This document shows, one piece after another, positions 7,894 to 17,104 of a stretch of 64,000 nucleotides of DNA (within the stretch, counting starts at the first letter, position 1; each line of letters opens with the position of its first letter). This DNA comes from Ignavibacterium sp. (GTDB lineage: Bacteria; Zixibacteria; MSB-5A5; GN15; PGXB01): positions 1 through 64,000 of the forward strand of contig DYGG01000007.1 of assembly GCA_020724775.1 (NCBI GenBank). Direction: 5' to 3'. Position numbers and translations under genes: made by a program. Under the pieces are notes generated by a model. That model had not been told where the DNA came from. It worked only from the letters and a program-made list of their open reading frames with translations, and made no database searches.

Positions 7894-8463
7894 TTATTTG
7901 CGCTTCTTGGGCGGGGAAGAGGTGTATTTACCGGTCAAACGGGAGGTAATCTGCGAAATGGCTTTGATTCTTTCACGGGGAGGCGTTTTCTCCGGAATAT
8001 CGGCGACCAGCGAGTCATATTCCGAGATAAGTTTCACCACATCGCTCCCGCTCAGGGTAATATTTCCGAGGGCAATACTCTCATCCCCCCCCATGCGGCT
8101 GGCATAGTAACTATTGATACTGTCAACTAACTCTTGATAGTAATCTTCAGTCCTCTTGAGGGAATCAGTATAGAAGCGAGTCGAATCCTGCAATTGGTTT
8201 ACCAGGAGCAGATTTAACTGGGTTTGCAAAAGAAGGTCTCCGGCAAGTGATGAATCCGTCCCTGCGGAATCGGAATGGCCGACCAACTCCTGCAGACTGT
8301 CGATAGTCGTCCGATATTGCGCTTCCAGCGCTTTCAGGCCTATATCTTCCCGATAAGCGGATACATTCGATTTGATTATAGAGATGGCTATCAGTACTCC
8401 AACCAATACCACAACCACCAGTAGTCGGATGAAGGTACCTTTTCTGTCAGGCATTATACTCAT
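7894..8463 (-). CDS. Membrane-anchored coiled-coil protein, unknown function
   Basis: The product is about 189 residues: one N-terminal membrane helix (LLVVVVLVGVLIAISII), an exported or cytoplasmic region with long helical stretches (about 40-130, coiled-coil-like) and a basic Pro/Lys tail. It is not recognised as a named family. The frame remains open to 8520, but that extension overlaps the terminator of the glycan operon and the -35 box of the likely promoter. ATG 8463 (or 8454) is therefore preferred; neither has a strong ribosome-binding site, and 8463 lies almost at the predicted transcription start. It precedes the HTH gene by 27 bp, so the two may form a membrane-sensor and regulator pair (inference). 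Confidence 0.6.
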   Translation of the reverse strand: MSIMPDRKGTFIRLLVVVVLVGVLIAISIIKSNVSAYREDIGLKALEAQYRTTIDSLQELVGHSDSAGTDSSLAGDLLLQTQLNLLLVNQLQDSTRFYTDSLKRTEDYYQELVDSINSYYASRMGGDESIALGNITLSGSDVVKLISEYDSLVADIPEKTPPRERIKAISQITSRLTGKYTSSPPKKRK

Positions 8464-8470
8464 GTTGCCC

Positions 8471-8499
8471 AAAATAGAACTATACAATAATGATGTCAA
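8471..8499 (-). promoter_or_regulatory. Candidate promoter of coiled-coil/HTH gene pair
   Basis: TTGACA (8494-8499), a 17-bp spacer and TATTTT (8471-8476, 4 of 6) on the minus strand. Initiation near 8464 would give a nearly leaderless transcript starting at ATG 8463. Confidence 0.45.
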
Positions 8500-8502
8500 T
8501 AA

Positions 8503-8534
8503 TGAAAATACCCGGGTCATCCTTGAACCGGGTA
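8503..8534 (-). terminator. Terminator at the end of the glycan operon
   Basis: A 7-bp stem (TACCCGG at 8509-8515, CCGGGTA at 8528-8534) is followed on the minus strand by a TTTTCATT tract. A second perfect hairpin (8534-8541 against 8545-8552) abuts it. It lies about 90 bp past the stop of the last glycosyltransferase gene. Confidence 0.5.
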
Positions 8535-8621
8535 ATTTCAGCCGCTGAAATTCTCATTCAGACGGCATTTCAATCAAGATCAGGTCTACCATTTAATACA
8601 GGTTTTTTGTCGGAATGCTCC

Positions 8622-9338
8622 TTATTTGCGAATTTTCAGGGCAAGGAAAATCCAGGGGCGAAGCATCGACCACCAGCCGATAAAGGGCTTTATCTTGCTG
8701 TAGTTTTTCCCCGATTCGGGATAAACCATCGATACCGGCACTTCCTTGATTTTGTATCCGCCCTTTAGAACGTGGTAATGAATATAATATTCCATCTCAT
8801 AGGCGTTAAGCCACGACTGGTCAAGCCGAAAGCGCGGGTCATCGAATAGACTTAAACGGTACGCCCGGAAGCCACAGGTTATATCGGTCCCCGGAAAACC
8901 GGTCATCAGATTTATTATCTTCGTCAATATTCTAATCATCACCCGTCGGAATAAGGGAAGATTCGGGGAGCGACCGCCGGGAAGATATCGTGACCCTTGG
9001 ACATAGTCGAACCGGTCATTATCAATCGGGTCAAGCAAGCGGCCAATTTCTTCCGGCTGCATTTTGCCGTTAGCCGCCATAATGACAATTATCTGGTACC
9101 TGTTTTCTCTTCCGTATCCAATCGCCTCCCGGATACCGCAGCCAATTCCCTGATTGGTTTCGTGCCGAATTACGGCGAATCCGCTCTGCTGGAGAAATTC
9201 ATAACTTCCATCCTTCGAGCCATCATCGACAAAAAGCAGGTCATAATCTCTCTCTTTTGGAAAACGGGAAACCAATTTTCTGAGTTTCTCCCCTTCATTG
9301 AAAGAGAAGAGGGCAACCAGCGTTTTGGAAGGAGTCAT
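8622..9338 (-). CDS. GT2-family glycosyltransferase (DPM1-like)
   Basis: The 238-residue GT-A-fold protein has the nucleotide-binding FVDDGSKDGS element (D38/D39) and a short hydrophobic C-terminus. It resembles dolichol/polyprenyl-phosphate sugar transferases. The usual metal-binding DxD is replaced by A88-A89-N90 in VIMAANGKMQPEEI. The other GT2 of this cluster keeps acidic residues there (SGDDQHEP), so this one may use a metal-independent or altered donor site, or belong to a subfamily with that substitution. The start is ATG 9338, overlapping the stop of the acyltransferase gene by one base (TAATG), a sign of translational coupling. It is the last gene of the glycan unit. Confidence 0.8.
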   Translation of the reverse strand: MTPSKTLVALFSFNEGEKLRKLVSRFPKERDYDLLFVDDGSKDGSYEFLQQSGFAVIRHETNQGIGCGIREAIGYGRENRYQIIVIMAANGKMQPEEIGRLLDPIDNDRFDYVQGSRYLPGGRSPNLPLFRRVMIRILTKIINLMTGFPGTDITCGFRAYRLSLFDDPRFRLDQSWLNAYEMEYYIHYHVLKGGYKIKEVPVSMVYPESGKNYSKIKPFIGWWSMLRPWIFLALKIRK

Positions 9339-10018
9339 TATTCCGTTTCAGAATCGGTATAGGGGGGCCAGAGATAAGGTCTTTCGTAGGCGTTTATCTT
9401 GCATTTCAGAGCCAGCACCGACTTGATAACTTGGGCAGGGTTGCCGGCGGCAACCATCATTTCAGGAATGTCACCGACTACGACAGCGCCAGCCCCAATC
9501 AGCGCCCCTTTGCCTATTTTCACCGCCGGAAGAAAGGTGCAGTTGGCTCCAATCTTTACAAAATCGCCGACTATCGCTCCCCCGCCGCATTCTTTATATC
9601 TGGGGCAATTCATTGGGTGAGGGTCATCGGTGAAGACCGTGTTCGGTCCCACAAAGACATATTTTCCCAGAGTCACCATCTCCAGAAAACAGCCGGAGTG
9701 CACACGACAGAAATCGCCTAATCTGTTCTCGAATTCCAGCACGGCATTGGTGCCGATAGATACATTATTGCCGATAATATTATCTTCACGAATGGATGCC
9801 CCCTGTCCGCATTGGAAACTGTCGCCGATAGTCGTGCCGGCATAGATGGTGCTGAAGGGACGGATAATGGCGTTATCGCCGACAACAAGCGGCAACTCGC
9901 CGACCGCTTTGCGTCGAGGAGGTTGCCCTAAAACGGCGGGCCCATATATAATCGATCCTTTTCCGATTGTCACCCCCGGATAGATTTTGACATCACCGAC
10001 CGTTCTATAATCGCTCAT
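9338..10018 (-). CDS. Left-handed beta-helix sugar acyltransferase (WlbB/WbpD-like)
   Basis: The 226-residue hexapeptide-repeat protein has many [LIV]-G-x4 turns from about 10 to 195 (YPGVTIGKGSIIYGP, IGAGAVVVGDIPEMMVAAGNP). This is typical of nucleotide-sugar N-acetyltransferases such as those acting with WbpB/WlbA oxidoreductases. The likely catalytic His and the C-terminal GNPAQVIK turn are present. It directly follows the Gfo/Idh gene with an ATGA overlap, which supports successive steps of one sugar pathway. The aminotransferase normally acting between the two is not in this window. The acyl donor and sugar cannot be fixed from sequence. Confidence 0.85.
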   Translation of the reverse strand: MSDYRTVGDVKIYPGVTIGKGSIIYGPAVLGQPPRRKAVGELPLVVGDNAIIRPFSTIYAGTTIGDSFQCGQGASIREDNIIGNNVSIGTNAVLEFENRLGDFCRVHSGCFLEMVTLGKYVFVGPNTVFTDDPHPMNCPRYKECGGGAIVGDFVKIGANCTFLPAVKIGKGALIGAGAVVVGDIPEMMVAAGNPAQVIKSVLALKCKINAYERPYLWPPYTDSETE

Positions 10019-11025
10019 ACTTTAACCACCTTTCCCCCCGACCGCAGGGACAGGTTTGCCCCTTCCAGAACCTTTACCACTCGCAACCCGGCTTGGCCGT
10101 CGGTCAGGGGCTTCCGTTGTTCTCTAATGGCATCCACAAATTCTTTTGCCACCAGACTGAGAGCCTCGGTCAGTTCAATCCGGGGAGCCATCATATCGCC
10201 GGTGCGATATTGAACCAGAATATTATAGACTTCCTCCCGGTTCCTGATATAATCAATTCCCTTATTATATATTTTTACTTTTTCGGACGGTTCCACATCG
10301 TCGTAAACAATCATCTTCCGGGAGCCGCAAATGAGAGTTTTACGCACTTTCACCGGCGCCAGCCAGTTGACATGAATATGACCCAACAGGTTGGCGTCAA
10401 AACCGACCGAAATATAAGCGATATTCTCAATCTGATTGTCGAAATGCGCCATACCGGTGGCGGAGACGGTTTTCACTGGACGGTCAATCAGATAATCCAT
10501 AATAGAAACATCGTGTGGCGCCAGGTCCCAGATGACATTTATATCATGCTGAAAAAGACCAAGATTCACCCGCACCGAATCGAAATAATAGATTTCCCCC
10601 AGTTCTCCTGAGGTTATTATCTCTTTAATCTTGGTGACGGCGCCGGTATATACAAAAGTGTGGTCAACCATCAAAATCAACCCGTTGCGTTGTGCTGTTT
10701 CGATAAGGACTTCCGCCTGTTCCGTGGTCGCCGTCATCGGTTTTTCCATCAGGAGATGTTTTCCGTGTGAAAGCGCCTCCATCCCCAGCGGAAAATGTGA
10801 TGATACCGGGGTGGCAATAACCACCGCATCGATATCGCGGGAATGAAGAATTTCATCACTATTTCCGGTTACCAGTTTCAAGCCCGGGTAAAGACGAGAC
10901 ATCAGTTTGAGACGCTCCTCTCTCAAATCCGCCAGGGCGACAACCCTAACGTTATCTAAAAGAGAGAAGTTTCTAATGAGATTGGGTCCCCAGTATCCGG
11001 CTCCTATTATGCCAATTCTAATCAT
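10015..11025 (-). CDS. Gfo/Idh/MocA-family NAD(P)-dependent sugar oxidoreductase
   Basis: The 336-residue protein has an N-terminal Rossmann motif (IGIIGAGYWGPNLIRNFS), the EKP motif with its conserved Lys (LMEKPMTATT) and a catalytic-type His in DLAPHDVSIMDYL. This matches WlbA/WbpB-type dehydrogenases that oxidise C3 of UDP-N-acetyl-hexosaminuronic acid or similar nucleotide sugars. The frame can begin at a TTG at 11040, but the ATG at 11025 follows a GAGG site and begins exactly at the Rossmann strand, so it is preferred. It overlaps the acyltransferase gene by 4 bp. Confidence 0.85.
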   Translation of the reverse strand: MIRIGIIGAGYWGPNLIRNFSLLDNVRVVALADLREERLKLMSRLYPGLKLVTGNSDEILHSRDIDAVVIATPVSSHFPLGMEALSHGKHLLMEKPMTATTEQAEVLIETAQRNGLILMVDHTFVYTGAVTKIKEIITSGELGEIYYFDSVRVNLGLFQHDINVIWDLAPHDVSIMDYLIDRPVKTVSATGMAHFDNQIENIAYISVGFDANLLGHIHVNWLAPVKVRKTLICGSRKMIVYDDVEPSEKVKIYNKGIDYIRNREEVYNILVQYRTGDMMAPRIELTEALSLVAKEFVDAIREQRKPLTDGQAGLRVVKVLEGANLSLRSGGKVVKV

Positions 11026-11036
11026 TCTTATCTGCC

Positions 11037-13277
11037 TCAAAAATAAAGATAACTCTGGTCTGCGCGGCGCGCCTCAATGTAAATACGATAGCGCCCGTTC
11101 TGGCGACCGGCCTGCGACGACAAATCGTCACTCAAAAGCCGGACATCTCTCATATCGGCAATATAATATGATTTTGCAGAATCGGAAGAAAGAGGATATT
11201 TGACCCAGACGCGCGGGTCGCCCTTCTCAACATATCGCTCTATTGACGACCGCTCCAAGTCCGGAATGAGAGCCTCGTCGTTATCGGCGCAGGGGAAATT
11301 GCCGAAAAGTTCAATTTGATTGGGAAAGTCGCTGATTGAATCTGAGGGAGAAAGCAAGACCCGGATATATCCCCTTTTCTCTGCCAGGTAATTGAATGCC
11401 TCAGCCGCGAACGGCACATATGACCAGTAGCGCATGTCGTCCTTTGTCAGGGCGCCCAGCCCCTCGAAAATCCGGTAAGTCGATTTATTGTAGTAAAAAC
11501 GGCTAAGCGGTGGTTTACCATGACTGAATTCAAAAGTCTGGTCATCAATAGTGATACTCAGATTTTTCCCGGCGTCAGGGAGACTTCTCATATCCAACCA
11601 GAGCCGGACCGACTCGTTTGGCAACAGTCGTATCTCCTCGGGGATATAAATATCGACAAGAGCCGCTTCGGTTGGTTTGGTCAAGCGGCAAACCCATTCT
11701 GCCCAGCGGTCAGGAGCGGCGCCCCAAACTAATTGCACCATCCCTAAAAACAGGTATGGAGGGAGCAGAAAGAGTTTTAACCTGCTGGCCGGATATGACG
11801 TGCGAAGGAAGTAATAGAGGCCGGCTATAAACGACGTTATGATAGCCAATCCAATCGCAATATTGATGGCAACCCCGGCTTGCCCCACGACAGCCACCAT
11901 ATACGGCAGTTTGACTAAAAGGAAATATAGGGTAGCAAAAAGCAGCAGTCCGACTGCCGGAAGAAACCATTTCCGACTAACAAAATTCTTCTGTCCGACA
12001 AATCCTATTATTGTCGAAAGCACAAAAGAGGAAGCGATTATTACTATCGGCATAGCATTGAGATTGTACCGAGCCAGAGAATGAAAAACGATATGAACTC
12101 CCGTGTAGTAAAGGGGAATCAGCGCCAATAGAATCAGTCCTCTCCCCTTGTATATTATAAACGACCAGATGCCGAAAACCCCGGTCAGTATAATCAAGAG
12201 ATGAATTACTGTCGTGCCCCCCTGTCTCATAAAAAAACTCTGCTTGAAATCATTATAGGGCTGCCCCCAGAGGCGCACCAATTTCTTGACCAGTAATTTT
12301 GCGTACCCGACCGGGTCTTTCCGAATTGTATAACTCACGGGATAAAGCCAGAAATCTTTCTCCGCGAAATCCAGGTCATATCCCTCATACTTGATTGATG
12401 AACTTGACCTGAAATTGGCTTCCGAATATCGCGGGTCGCGAATTGCGACGGTTCCAAAATAAAGGGAGGCGCCAACAAGCCAGGGGAGCACCACGGCAAT
12501 GAATGGCAGCGACGCTTTACCCAGGATTCCCAATCGCTCCCTTAATGATATACTTCTGTCATACAGCAAAACCAAGCCAAATAACAGAAAAAGAAAAGTT
12601 GCTGTCGGCTTGGTCAATACCAAGAGCCCGGTAGTCAGACCGAGAAAGTTGATATATTTGTTCTTCTTCCTTTCATACCAACGGAGGGTCAGATAAAACG
12701 ATAGCAGCAGCAGAAAGATGGTCAACTGGTCGGGCGAAATCATACCGGTCAGAAGCACGAATGGAAAATAGAGTATGTATAGGAGTCCGGCTATGATTGA
12801 CGTTCTCTGTCCGAACAAGGAGTAAGCGATAACCAGCATCAGGATAAGACTGATGGTATCAAGAAATACATTTAGAAGGCGCACCACGGTAAAGTCCCCG
12901 CTTGGACTGACCCAAAAAAGCGCCGCCAGCCAGAGAGGATATATTGGACCTGAAATGAAAATATATTCCTGCGCTTGTTTTATGCTCGGGACCGAATAGT
13001 ATAGCCACTGAATCTGCTCTCCCGATATATAATTGCTCATCAGGCTTCTGAATTCCAGAACCGATTTGGCGGAATCTTCCATCGTCAGTTTTTCCGGGTG
13101 TCCGAATGTTCCCCCGCCAGAGACGGCATGAATAACTCCCAGCGCTGCCGACGCATAAATGCGAGCGTCCCACATTACCGGAAGTTGTTTTTGGCCAAAA
13201 ATGAACCCCAGTCGCGTAATCAGGCAGATTGACGCCAGAAGCCAGAGGGTGTGTCGAAAGGTCAGATTTGCTCGCAT
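11037..13277 (-). CDS. GT39/ArnT-like polytopic membrane glycosyltransferase
   Basis: The protein is about 746 residues. It has roughly 11-13 membrane helices over the first 500 residues and a C-terminal soluble domain (about 515-746) that looks beta-rich. The first outer loop carries WDARIYASAALG, in the place of the catalytic acidic residue of PMT/ArnT-family lipid-phosphate-sugar-dependent transferases. Such enzymes transfer a sugar from polyprenyl phosphate on the outer face of the inner membrane. TTG 13280 precedes ATG 13277; the ATG is taken, without a strong ribosome-binding site. The DPM1-like GT2 enzymes of the same unit could supply the polyprenyl-phosphate sugar. Confidence 0.75.
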   Translation of the reverse strand: MRANLTFRHTLWLLASICLITRLGFIFGQKQLPVMWDARIYASAALGVIHAVSGGGTFGHPEKLTMEDSAKSVLEFRSLMSNYISGEQIQWLYYSVPSIKQAQEYIFISGPIYPLWLAALFWVSPSGDFTVVRLLNVFLDTISLILMLVIAYSLFGQRTSIIAGLLYILYFPFVLLTGMISPDQLTIFLLLLSFYLTLRWYERKKNKYINFLGLTTGLLVLTKPTATFLFLLFGLVLLYDRSISLRERLGILGKASLPFIAVVLPWLVGASLYFGTVAIRDPRYSEANFRSSSSIKYEGYDLDFAEKDFWLYPVSYTIRKDPVGYAKLLVKKLVRLWGQPYNDFKQSFFMRQGGTTVIHLLIILTGVFGIWSFIIYKGRGLILLALIPLYYTGVHIVFHSLARYNLNAMPIVIIASSFVLSTIIGFVGQKNFVSRKWFLPAVGLLLFATLYFLLVKLPYMVAVVGQAGVAINIAIGLAIITSFIAGLYYFLRTSYPASRLKLFLLPPYLFLGMVQLVWGAAPDRWAEWVCRLTKPTEAALVDIYIPEEIRLLPNESVRLWLDMRSLPDAGKNLSITIDDQTFEFSHGKPPLSRFYYNKSTYRIFEGLGALTKDDMRYWSYVPFAAEAFNYLAEKRGYIRVLLSPSDSISDFPNQIELFGNFPCADNDEALIPDLERSSIERYVEKGDPRVWVKYPLSSDSAKSYYIADMRDVRLLSDDLSSQAGRQNGRYRIYIEARRADQSYLYF

Positions 13278-13295
13278 CAAATATATGAAGTCGAT

Positions 13296-14252
13296 CTATT
13301 GCGGCTTGCTATGGTACCACTCAAGGGTTCGCCTTAGCCCCTCTTTTAGATTGACCTGAGGATGCCAACGTAACCTGGTTCTGATACGCTCGATATTAAG
13401 GACACGGCGGCGAATATTGTCAATATCGCGCCGGTCAATATGGGTCGGGACAACCTCCCTGCCGGACAATTCTGCGAGCAGCCGAATAAGGTCCATTATG
13501 CTGGTTTCCACCCCACTTCCCAGATTGAAAACGAGGCCATCGGCCCGAGGCGATAAAAGAGCCGATAAGGTTCCGGTAACGGCATCTTCGATATAGGTAA
13601 AATCTCTGGTTTGAAGGCCGTCTCCATGCACCTGGGGTGGTTGCCCTTGCTCGATGGCATCTATGAATTTCGAAATAACCCCGCAATAAGGATTCGAGGG
13701 GTTCTGCTTGGGTCCATAAATATTGGAATACCTCACTACCGTTACAGGTATGTAATATGTTTCATAAAAGGCATAGCAGTAGTTTTCACCGGCAAGTTTG
13801 GAAACCGAATAGGGAGAAAAAGTAAGCGGGGTCTCATCTTCGGTGATCGGCAGTATTCTGGGGTTGCCGTAAATGGAGGCGGAGGAGGAATAGACAATCC
13901 GTTTGGGTTTAGTTTCTTTAGCCGCCATCAAAATATTCAGGGTACCGCCGATATTGGTTTCATAATCTTCTCGGGGATTTTTTGTCGAGACTATAATATT
14001 GCGTGCCGCCAGGTGGGCGACATAATCGACTTGTGGCATCAACTTTAGCACGGTCTGAAAATCTGCGACTGACCCTTTCACGAATTCATATTTGACATCC
14101 GGGTCGATATTTTTCAAGTCGCCGGTGAAAAGGTCGTCCAGCACAATGACCTGTCCGCCGGCTCGCACAATCGCCTCCACGACGTTGGCCCCGATAAATC
14201 CGGCTCCTCCGGTCACTAGCGTTTTAGTTCCGGTAAAATCAATCTTAATCAC
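13296..14252 (-). CDS. NAD-dependent nucleotide-sugar epimerase/dehydratase (extended SDR)
   Basis: The 318-residue protein has the Rossmann motif TGGAGFIG near the N-terminus, a catalytic SSSASIYG serine and YSVSK (Tyr-x3-Lys), and the RYSNIYGPKQ substrate element. It is of UDP-glucose/GlcNAc 4-epimerase type. The frame is open to 14309 inside the upstream gene, but GTG 14252 has a GAGGAAAT ribosome-binding site and sits 2 bp after the upstream stop, so it is the likely start. It probably converts the sugar nucleotide used by the transferases of this unit; the exact sugar is not determined. Confidence 0.85.
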   Translation of the reverse strand: MIKIDFTGTKTLVTGGAGFIGANVVEAIVRAGGQVIVLDDLFTGDLKNIDPDVKYEFVKGSVADFQTVLKLMPQVDYVAHLAARNIIVSTKNPREDYETNIGGTLNILMAAKETKPKRIVYSSSASIYGNPRILPITEDETPLTFSPYSVSKLAGENYCYAFYETYYIPVTVVRYSNIYGPKQNPSNPYCGVISKFIDAIEQGQPPQVHGDGLQTRDFTYIEDAVTGTLSALLSPRADGLVFNLGSGVETSIMDLIRLLAELSGREVVPTHIDRRDIDNIRRRVLNIERIRTRLRWHPQVNLKEGLRRTLEWYHSKPQ

Positions 14253-14254
14253 AA

Positions 14255-14992
14255 TTATTTCCTCAACCTGAGTCCGAGATAGACCATCGGCTTTGCCAGC
14301 CGCCACCAATCCCGAAACGGTTTCATTTTGGTGAATTGCTTTCTACTTGCATGATAATATATGGTAATCGGCACTTCTTTGAAGCGGATTTTTTTGGAAG
14401 TTACTGCCTTAAACAAAAGATAAGGCTCCAATTCATATCGGTCCAGCCACTCCTGACTCAGGTCGATGCCCGGCTCTTTCAGTATAGAGAGACGAAAAGC
14501 GCGAAAGCCGTTGGTGGCATCAGTAATGCGGCGCAGGGTCAAAAACGAAAAGAGCAGCGAATAGATACGGGTGGTGACTTTTCTGAAAGGGCGGTCATTA
14601 ACCACCTTCCCCCCTTTCATCCGGCGCGAACCCTGCACAAAATCAACTTCATCATTCAAAAGGGGCTTCAATACCGACGCCAACTCCTGCGGTTCATGCT
14701 GGTCGTCCCCGGACATTACCACAAAAATATCTTGCCCGCTTTCCAGCGCATAGAATATTCCGGTGCGGATGGCGGCGCCCACCCCGCGATTGATTTCATG
14801 GCGAATGACTTTGGCTCCGGCCGCTTTGGCTTCACCCGAGGTATCATCACTGGAGCAGTCATCCACCACAAGAATAGAACACGGAATTGAGGTATGCCTT
14901 ATCTTCTCCACTACCTTTCCGACCTTTCCCGCTTCGTTGAAAGCCGGAAGCGCAACAACTATTCTATTATCGAGTTTGATTGGGCTTTTCAT
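14255..14992 (-). CDS. GT2-family polyprenyl-phosphate glycosyltransferase
   Basis: The 245-residue GT-A enzyme of dolichyl-phosphate-mannose-synthase type has VVDDCSSDDTSGEA and VVMSGDDQHEPQEL acidic motifs and a C-terminal amphipathic region without clear membrane helices. It should charge polyprenyl phosphate with a sugar for the GT39/DUF2723-type transferases nearby. The ATG at 14992 follows AGAGG and overlaps the upstream membrane-protein gene by 26 bp. Unlike the other GT2 in the cluster it keeps the acidic donor-site residues. Confidence 0.85.
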   Translation of the reverse strand: MKSPIKLDNRIVVALPAFNEAGKVGKVVEKIRHTSIPCSILVVDDCSSDDTSGEAKAAGAKVIRHEINRGVGAAIRTGIFYALESGQDIFVVMSGDDQHEPQELASVLKPLLNDEVDFVQGSRRMKGGKVVNDRPFRKVTTRIYSLLFSFLTLRRITDATNGFRAFRLSILKEPGIDLSQEWLDRYELEPYLLFKAVTSKKIRFKEVPITIYYHASRKQFTKMKPFRDWWRLAKPMVYLGLRLRK

Positions 14993-15986
14993 CCAAAGCC
15001 TCTCGTTCCAGTTGTTTCAGTGAGAGATGTTCTTTTCGCAGGTAATAGAAGCCCATCAGGGTAATCGGAATGAACTGCGCGGCATGCAATACAATGGCGC
15101 AGGAGACGGCATTGTTGTGGCTGATATTGAAGAAGTTGAGGGTCCAGACAACCCCGCCATGATAAACTCCAATAAAGCCGGGCGAGGAGGGAATCAATAT
15201 TGATATCGATACCACCGCCAGAAGGACATAGGAGGCGTAAATCGGCAGGTCAAACCCAAATGCCATAAAGACGAAAATATTCGAAATGCCCATGCAGAGC
15301 CAGAGAAAGAGCGTGTGTGCCGAAACGGCAAAAGTCTGGCGCCAGTTTTTCAGAAACAGCAGACCTCTTGAAAATTTGAGAACGATCTGATTGACCTTTT
15401 CCCGGGAGCCTGAGGGGAGAAAGAAGAAATAGTTTGAGATAATCCTCCCGGCCCTTTCCGGACAAAAAACTACCGCTGTCGCGAAGAGAAGTCCCAGTAC
15501 GGCGATTCCCAATGAGAGAAGCGCTCCCAGTTTAAAACTGCTGTCAACCGGAAGCGGAGTTACGGAAAGAATCACCGCCAGTATAAGCAGCAGAGCCAAA
15601 AGGTCGAATACCATCCTCTCGGCAAATATGGTTGCCAGCGATGCCGACTTGGTAATTTTCGGCTCCTGCTTTGACAGAGAATATGCCCGAACAAACTCGC
15701 CCAGTCGGAGAGGTAAGACATTATTGGCCATGAAACCGACACAGGTTGCCGCCAGCAGTTTGCGATAAGGGACCTCGGCAATCGGACGCAGCATATATTT
15801 CCAGCGCTCCGCTCTCTGAAACATGGCAAAAACCACGAAAAAGATGTTGGGCAGCAGCCACCAGTAATTGGCCGCCTTCAGAGCATGTTTCAACTCCGCA
15901 AAGTTGACATTGCGCAGAATCAGAAATAAGAACAGAGCGGATATGCCTATACCGAATAACAGGGAAAGCAACCGGCGCTTATTCAT
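14967..15986 (-). CDS. LPG-synthase-type TM / YbhN-AglD-like membrane protein
   Basis: The 339-residue protein has about 8-9 membrane helices and the conserved SSPGFIGVYHGG motif near the last third, typical of the lysylphosphatidylglycerol-synthase transmembrane family (UPF0104). Members include AglD-like proteins in glycan assembly and flippase-like proteins. It lacks the soluble aminoacyltransferase domain of MprF. In this cluster it may help handle lipid-linked sugars across the membrane (inference). ATG 15986 overlaps the stop of the GT4 gene (ATGA). Confidence 0.8.
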   Translation of the reverse strand: MNKRRLLSLLFGIGISALFLFLILRNVNFAELKHALKAANYWWLLPNIFFVVFAMFQRAERWKYMLRPIAEVPYRKLLAATCVGFMANNVLPLRLGEFVRAYSLSKQEPKITKSASLATIFAERMVFDLLALLLILAVILSVTPLPVDSSFKLGALLSLGIAVLGLLFATAVVFCPERAGRIISNYFFFLPSGSREKVNQIVLKFSRGLLFLKNWRQTFAVSAHTLFLWLCMGISNIFVFMAFGFDLPIYASYVLLAVVSISILIPSSPGFIGVYHGGVVWTLNFFNISHNNAVSCAIVLHAAQFIPITLMGFYYLRKEHLSLKQLEREALDEKPNQTR

Positions 15987-17104
15987 GAAATTCTTTCCTG
16001 TCCGACAACATTGTTGATGACCTCCAGGAATCGTTCCGCGGCATCATCCCAATTGAATTTTCTCGCCCACTCTCTCCCGCCGCTCTCCAAACTAAGCCGA
16101 ATAGACTCGTCGCTTAAGACCTGCTTCATCTTGCTCGCCATCTCCGCTATATTTCCATATTCATACAGAAATCCCGTCTTACCGTCCACCACAGAATCGC
16201 GCAGTCCGGGGGAATTCGCCGCCAGCACTGCCGTACCGCAGGCATTGGCTTCAATATTAGTCAATCCCCAGCCTTCTTTCATTGAGGGATAGACCGAGAG
16301 ATGACTGCGTCTGAGAAAATCGACTTTTACTGTACTACTGACATATCCGGTGAATTCAACTTTTCGCGAGATACCCAGGGCCGATGCCCTCTTTCTTAAC
16401 TGTGGCAGATAATCACCGCTGCCAACAATCTTCAGTTCCGCATCCGGCATCTCCTTTGAAAGCGTACTAAAGGCTTCAAGGAGATGGTCTATCGATTTGT
16501 ACTTCTTTATCCGTCCCAGGTAAAGGACTGTCGGTTTTTTGAATTTGCCGACGGAGGGGTCATAGGAATATCTCTTTTCATCTATGCCGCAATGCACCAC
16601 GAAAATATTCTCTCGGGCAATTCCGCGCCTGGCAATGTCATCCGCCGTTGATTTCGAGATGACATTGAATTTGAATTTCTTATAGACAGTCACGAGAGGG
16701 CGCTCCGCTAGATAGATATAAAGCCCCAAAACAAAGTTGATTTCTTTAAACACCGAGGTTGAAAACAGATGCGGCACGACGACCAGGGTTGGCAGATTCA
16801 GATAAAGGGGCGTATAAAAAGGAATCTTATTGATATCTTCAATTAGAACGTCAAAACTGTTCTTCTTAACAAGCCGTCGAAGTTCCAGGGGAGCAATCAG
16901 ATTGAAGTTATACCTGCTTCCCTTCCTGATTATTTTAACTCCTTCAATGGTCTCACACTCTTTAGCTCCATCATAAGCAGAGCAAAAGAGCGTCACCTCA
17001 TGTCCTTTGCAAACCAGCCGTCGCAGGAGTTCTTCCAGATGAACTTCCGCTCCTCCTGCCTGCGGATTCGTTAAGTCCTGCCAGTTGAGCGCCAGAATTC
17101 GCAT
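15983..17104 (-). CDS. GT4-family glycosyltransferase
   Basis: The 373-residue GT-B enzyme has an N-terminal domain containing GGAEVHLEEL and a C-terminal donor domain with VLYLGRIKKYKSIDHLLEAF and the EX7E motif (KEGWGLTNIEANACG). It should retain anomeric configuration and add a sugar to a lipid-linked or other acceptor at the cytoplasmic face. The start ATG 17104 shares a base with the upstream stop (TAATG). Donor and acceptor cannot be assigned. Confidence 0.88.
   Translation of the reverse strand: MRILALNWQDLTNPQAGGAEVHLEELLRRLVCKGHEVTLFCSAYDGAKECETIEGVKIIRKGSRYNFNLIAPLELRRLVKKNSFDVLIEDINKIPFYTPLYLNLPTLVVVPHLFSTSVFKEINFVLGLYIYLAERPLVTVYKKFKFNVISKSTADDIARRGIARENIFVVHCGIDEKRYSYDPSVGKFKKPTVLYLGRIKKYKSIDHLLEAFSTLSKEMPDAELKIVGSGDYLPQLRKRASALGISRKVEFTGYVSSTVKVDFLRRSHLSVYPSMKEGWGLTNIEANACGTAVLAANSPGLRDSVVDGKTGFLYEYGNIAEMASKMKQVLSDESIRLSLESGGREWARKFNWDDAAERFLEVINNVVGQERIS

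Noticed and set aside
8464-8520. N-terminal extension of the coiled-coil membrane protein
   Set aside because: It overlaps the glycan-operon terminator and the likely -35 box, and the extra residues do not improve the membrane helix.
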